Below the pieces are notes generated by a model. The model searched no databases. It was not told the origin of the DNA and saw only the letters and a list, made by a program, of their open reading frames with translations. A DNA stretch of 6,440 nt from Chloroflexota bacterium (GTDB taxonomy: Bacteria; Chloroflexota; Anaerolineae; Anaerolineales; Villigracilaceae): positions 1 to 6,440 of the forward strand of contig JACPVB010000278.1 of assembly GCA_016191985.1 (NCBI GenBank), in the 5' to 3' direction. Position 1 is the stretch's first letter. Every line of letters starts with the position of its first letter. Positions 5,409 through 6,440 of the stretch are shown here, piece by piece. The position numbers and the translations under genes were made by a program.

Positions 5409-5759
5409 ATGCCATCAGGAATTCGATTACAACGTATTGCAGACCGGGTTAAACAGGAATTTGCAGAGATGCTTATCCGTGAGGTCAATGACCCGCGCCT
5501 GAAACAGATTTTTGTAACAGACGTAAAGATAGACAGGGAATTGGCCTTTGCGGATGTCTACGTCTCGGCAGTGGAAGGCGCCTCACGCGCCCCCGACGTT
5601 CTTGCCGGACTTGAAGCTGCTTCCGGTTTCATCCGGCGGACTCTCGCCTCAAGAGTGGAGATGCGCGCGTTTCCAAAATTAAGATTCCACTGGGACCCGA
5701 CCCCGGAACACGCGGACCATATCGAAAAGATATTGGCTGACTTAAGAGAAAAGAAATAA
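5409..5759 (+). CDS. rbfA: 30S ribosome-binding factor RbfA
   Basis: RbfA binds the immature 30S subunit near the 5' end region of 16S rRNA and helps late maturation, especially in the cold. The 116-residue length is typical. The single KH-like domain is visible as RLQRIADRVKQEFAEMLIREVNDPRL (6-31), followed by IFVTDVKIDRELAFADVYVSAVEG (34-57) and then the family signature PKLRFHWDPTPEHADHIEKIL (89-109). The start at ATG 5409 matches the usual MPS.IRL.RIADR opening. The 20 bases upstream are AT-rich with no Shine-Dalgarno match, which is unusual beside its neighbours. Translation may rely on an unstructured A/T-rich leader. Confidence 0.96.
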   Translation: MPSGIRLQRIADRVKQEFAEMLIREVNDPRLKQIFVTDVKIDRELAFADVYVSAVEGASRAPDVLAGLEAASGFIRRTLASRVEMRAFPKLRFHWDPTPEHADHIEKILADLREKK

Positions 5760-5778
5760 TTTTGGAGGATTAGAAATA

Positions 5779-6440
5779 GTGGATCATCAACTCACAGGGG
5801 AGATAAAAGATAGACTAGCCATTGCGAAGAAGGTCATCATCGCTTCGCACGTTAGACCGGATGGGGATGCAATCGGTTCACTGCTTGGACTGGGATTGGC
5901 CCTGAAGGATGCGGGCAAATCCGTGCAAATGGTCCTTGTGGATGGTGTGGCCTCGTCCTTCAGGTACCTGGAAGGCAGTGAACTCATCCAGAGAGAACCT
6001 GCTGAAGGGCACGACACCTTCATCACTGTGGACTGCGCCGATTTCAAACGCGTGGGGAAGGTATTTGAAAATTTTGGTCAGCCTGATATTAATATCGACC
6101 ATCATGTTACTAACGAGAAATTTGGAAAACTCAATCTGATCGAAGCCGACGAAGTCGCCACGGCTGCGATCCTTACCAACCACCTGCCCGCCTGGGGATT
6201 GAAAATTACAAAACCCATTGCCGCCGCATTGTTGACCGGCATCATCACTGATACACTTGGTTTCCGCACGGCCAACACCACACCTGAATCGCTTAGGCAG
6301 GCCGCTGATTTGATGGAATCTGGTGTGGATATGCCGGAGATTTACATGCGTGCCCTGATACGGAAGACCTATCCCGCCGCAAAGTATTGGGGTGCGGGAC
6401 TCTCCAGCCTCGAAAACAAGCATGGCATCGTATGGGGAAC
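5779..6440 (+). CDS. nrnA: DHH-family phosphoesterase, NrnA-like (3' end beyond window)
   Basis: This is a bifunctional-oligoribonuclease/pAp-phosphatase type DHH protein. It is expected to degrade RNA of 2-5 nucleotides and possibly 3'-phosphoadenosine 5'-phosphate, using Mn2+ in the cytosol. The first 220 codons are present and open to the right edge. The metal-binding motifs are all seen: HVRPDGDAIGS (24-34, with D28 and D30), VDCAD (84-88), NIDHH (105-109) and GIITDT (154-159, with D158). The DHHA1 substrate-binding domain, normally near the end of an approximately 320-residue protein, would lie outside the window. The GTG start at 5779 is chosen because GGAGG (5764-5768) is 10 bases upstream and the domain begins about 18 residues later. 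It starts 19 bases after rbfA stops, so they are likely co-transcribed. nrnA after rbfA is common gene order in Gram-positive and related phyla. Confidence 0.93.
   Translation, partial: MDHQLTGEIKDRLAIAKKVIIASHVRPDGDAIGSLLGLGLALKDAGKSVQMVLVDGVASSFRYLEGSELIQREPAEGHDTFITVDCADFKRVGKVFENFGQPDINIDHHVTNEKFGKLNLIEADEVATAAILTNHLPAWGLKITKPIAAALLTGIITDTLGFRTANTTPESLRQAADLMESGVDMPEIYMRALIRKTYPAAKYWGAGLSSLENKHGIVWG

Noticed and set aside
5878..6423. Minus-strand open frame of 181 codons
   Set aside because: It is the shadow of the nrnA frame, which carries all four DHH metal-binding motifs.

Overview
The window looks like chromosomal DNA of a Chloroflexota bacterium, most likely class Anaerolineae. This is a judgement from remembered family resemblance, not from a search. 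The clues are a very short IF2 (590 residues, with almost nothing before its IF2N domain), a NusA with a long charged C-terminal tail, a methyltransferase ending in a C-terminal signature I associate with Anaerolineae, and a copy of a CCTGAGCCTG-CGAAGG type repeat inside that methyltransferase.

Left part (1-1048, minus strand). Three closely packed genes read leftward. The first is a complete class I SAM-dependent methyltransferase. Next is a 65-residue protein that starts 7 bases after the methyltransferase stop. Last is the N-terminal part of a nucleotidyltransferase-fold protein with a GG...DxD motif, which runs off the left edge. The last two overlap by 47 bases in different frames and look like a toxin-antitoxin-like or 'minimal nucleotidyltransferase plus partner' pair.

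Middle (1049-1184). A divergent control region carries a good extended -10 promoter reading right into nusA. A near-consensus TATAAT reads left and sits only 7 bases before the methyltransferase start codon. The two promoters occupy the same DNA. The predicted nusA leader is about 85 bases and contains two inverted repeats.

Right part (1185-6440, plus strand). This is the conserved transcription/translation cluster nusA - ylxR - infB - rbfA - nrnA, with nrnA cut by the right edge. NusA controls transcription elongation, pausing and termination. YlxR is a small RNA-binding or nucleoid-type protein. IF2 brings initiator tRNA to the ribosome, RbfA matures the 30S subunit, and NrnA degrades very short RNAs. 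rimP, which often precedes nusA in bacteria, is absent, as is the L7Ae-like gene often found between ylxR and infB. Gaps between genes are 49, 119, 81 and 19 bases, with no convincing intrinsic terminator, so co-transcription is likely. The nusA-ylxR gap holds a strong hairpin that buries the ylxR ribosome-binding site.

I found no tRNA, rRNA, CRISPR array, insertion sequence or clear novel system. The most interesting points are the repeat inserted in frame into the methyltransferase, the hairpin over the ylxR ribosome-binding site, the overlapping divergent promoters, and the overlapping small-protein/nucleotidyltransferase pair.
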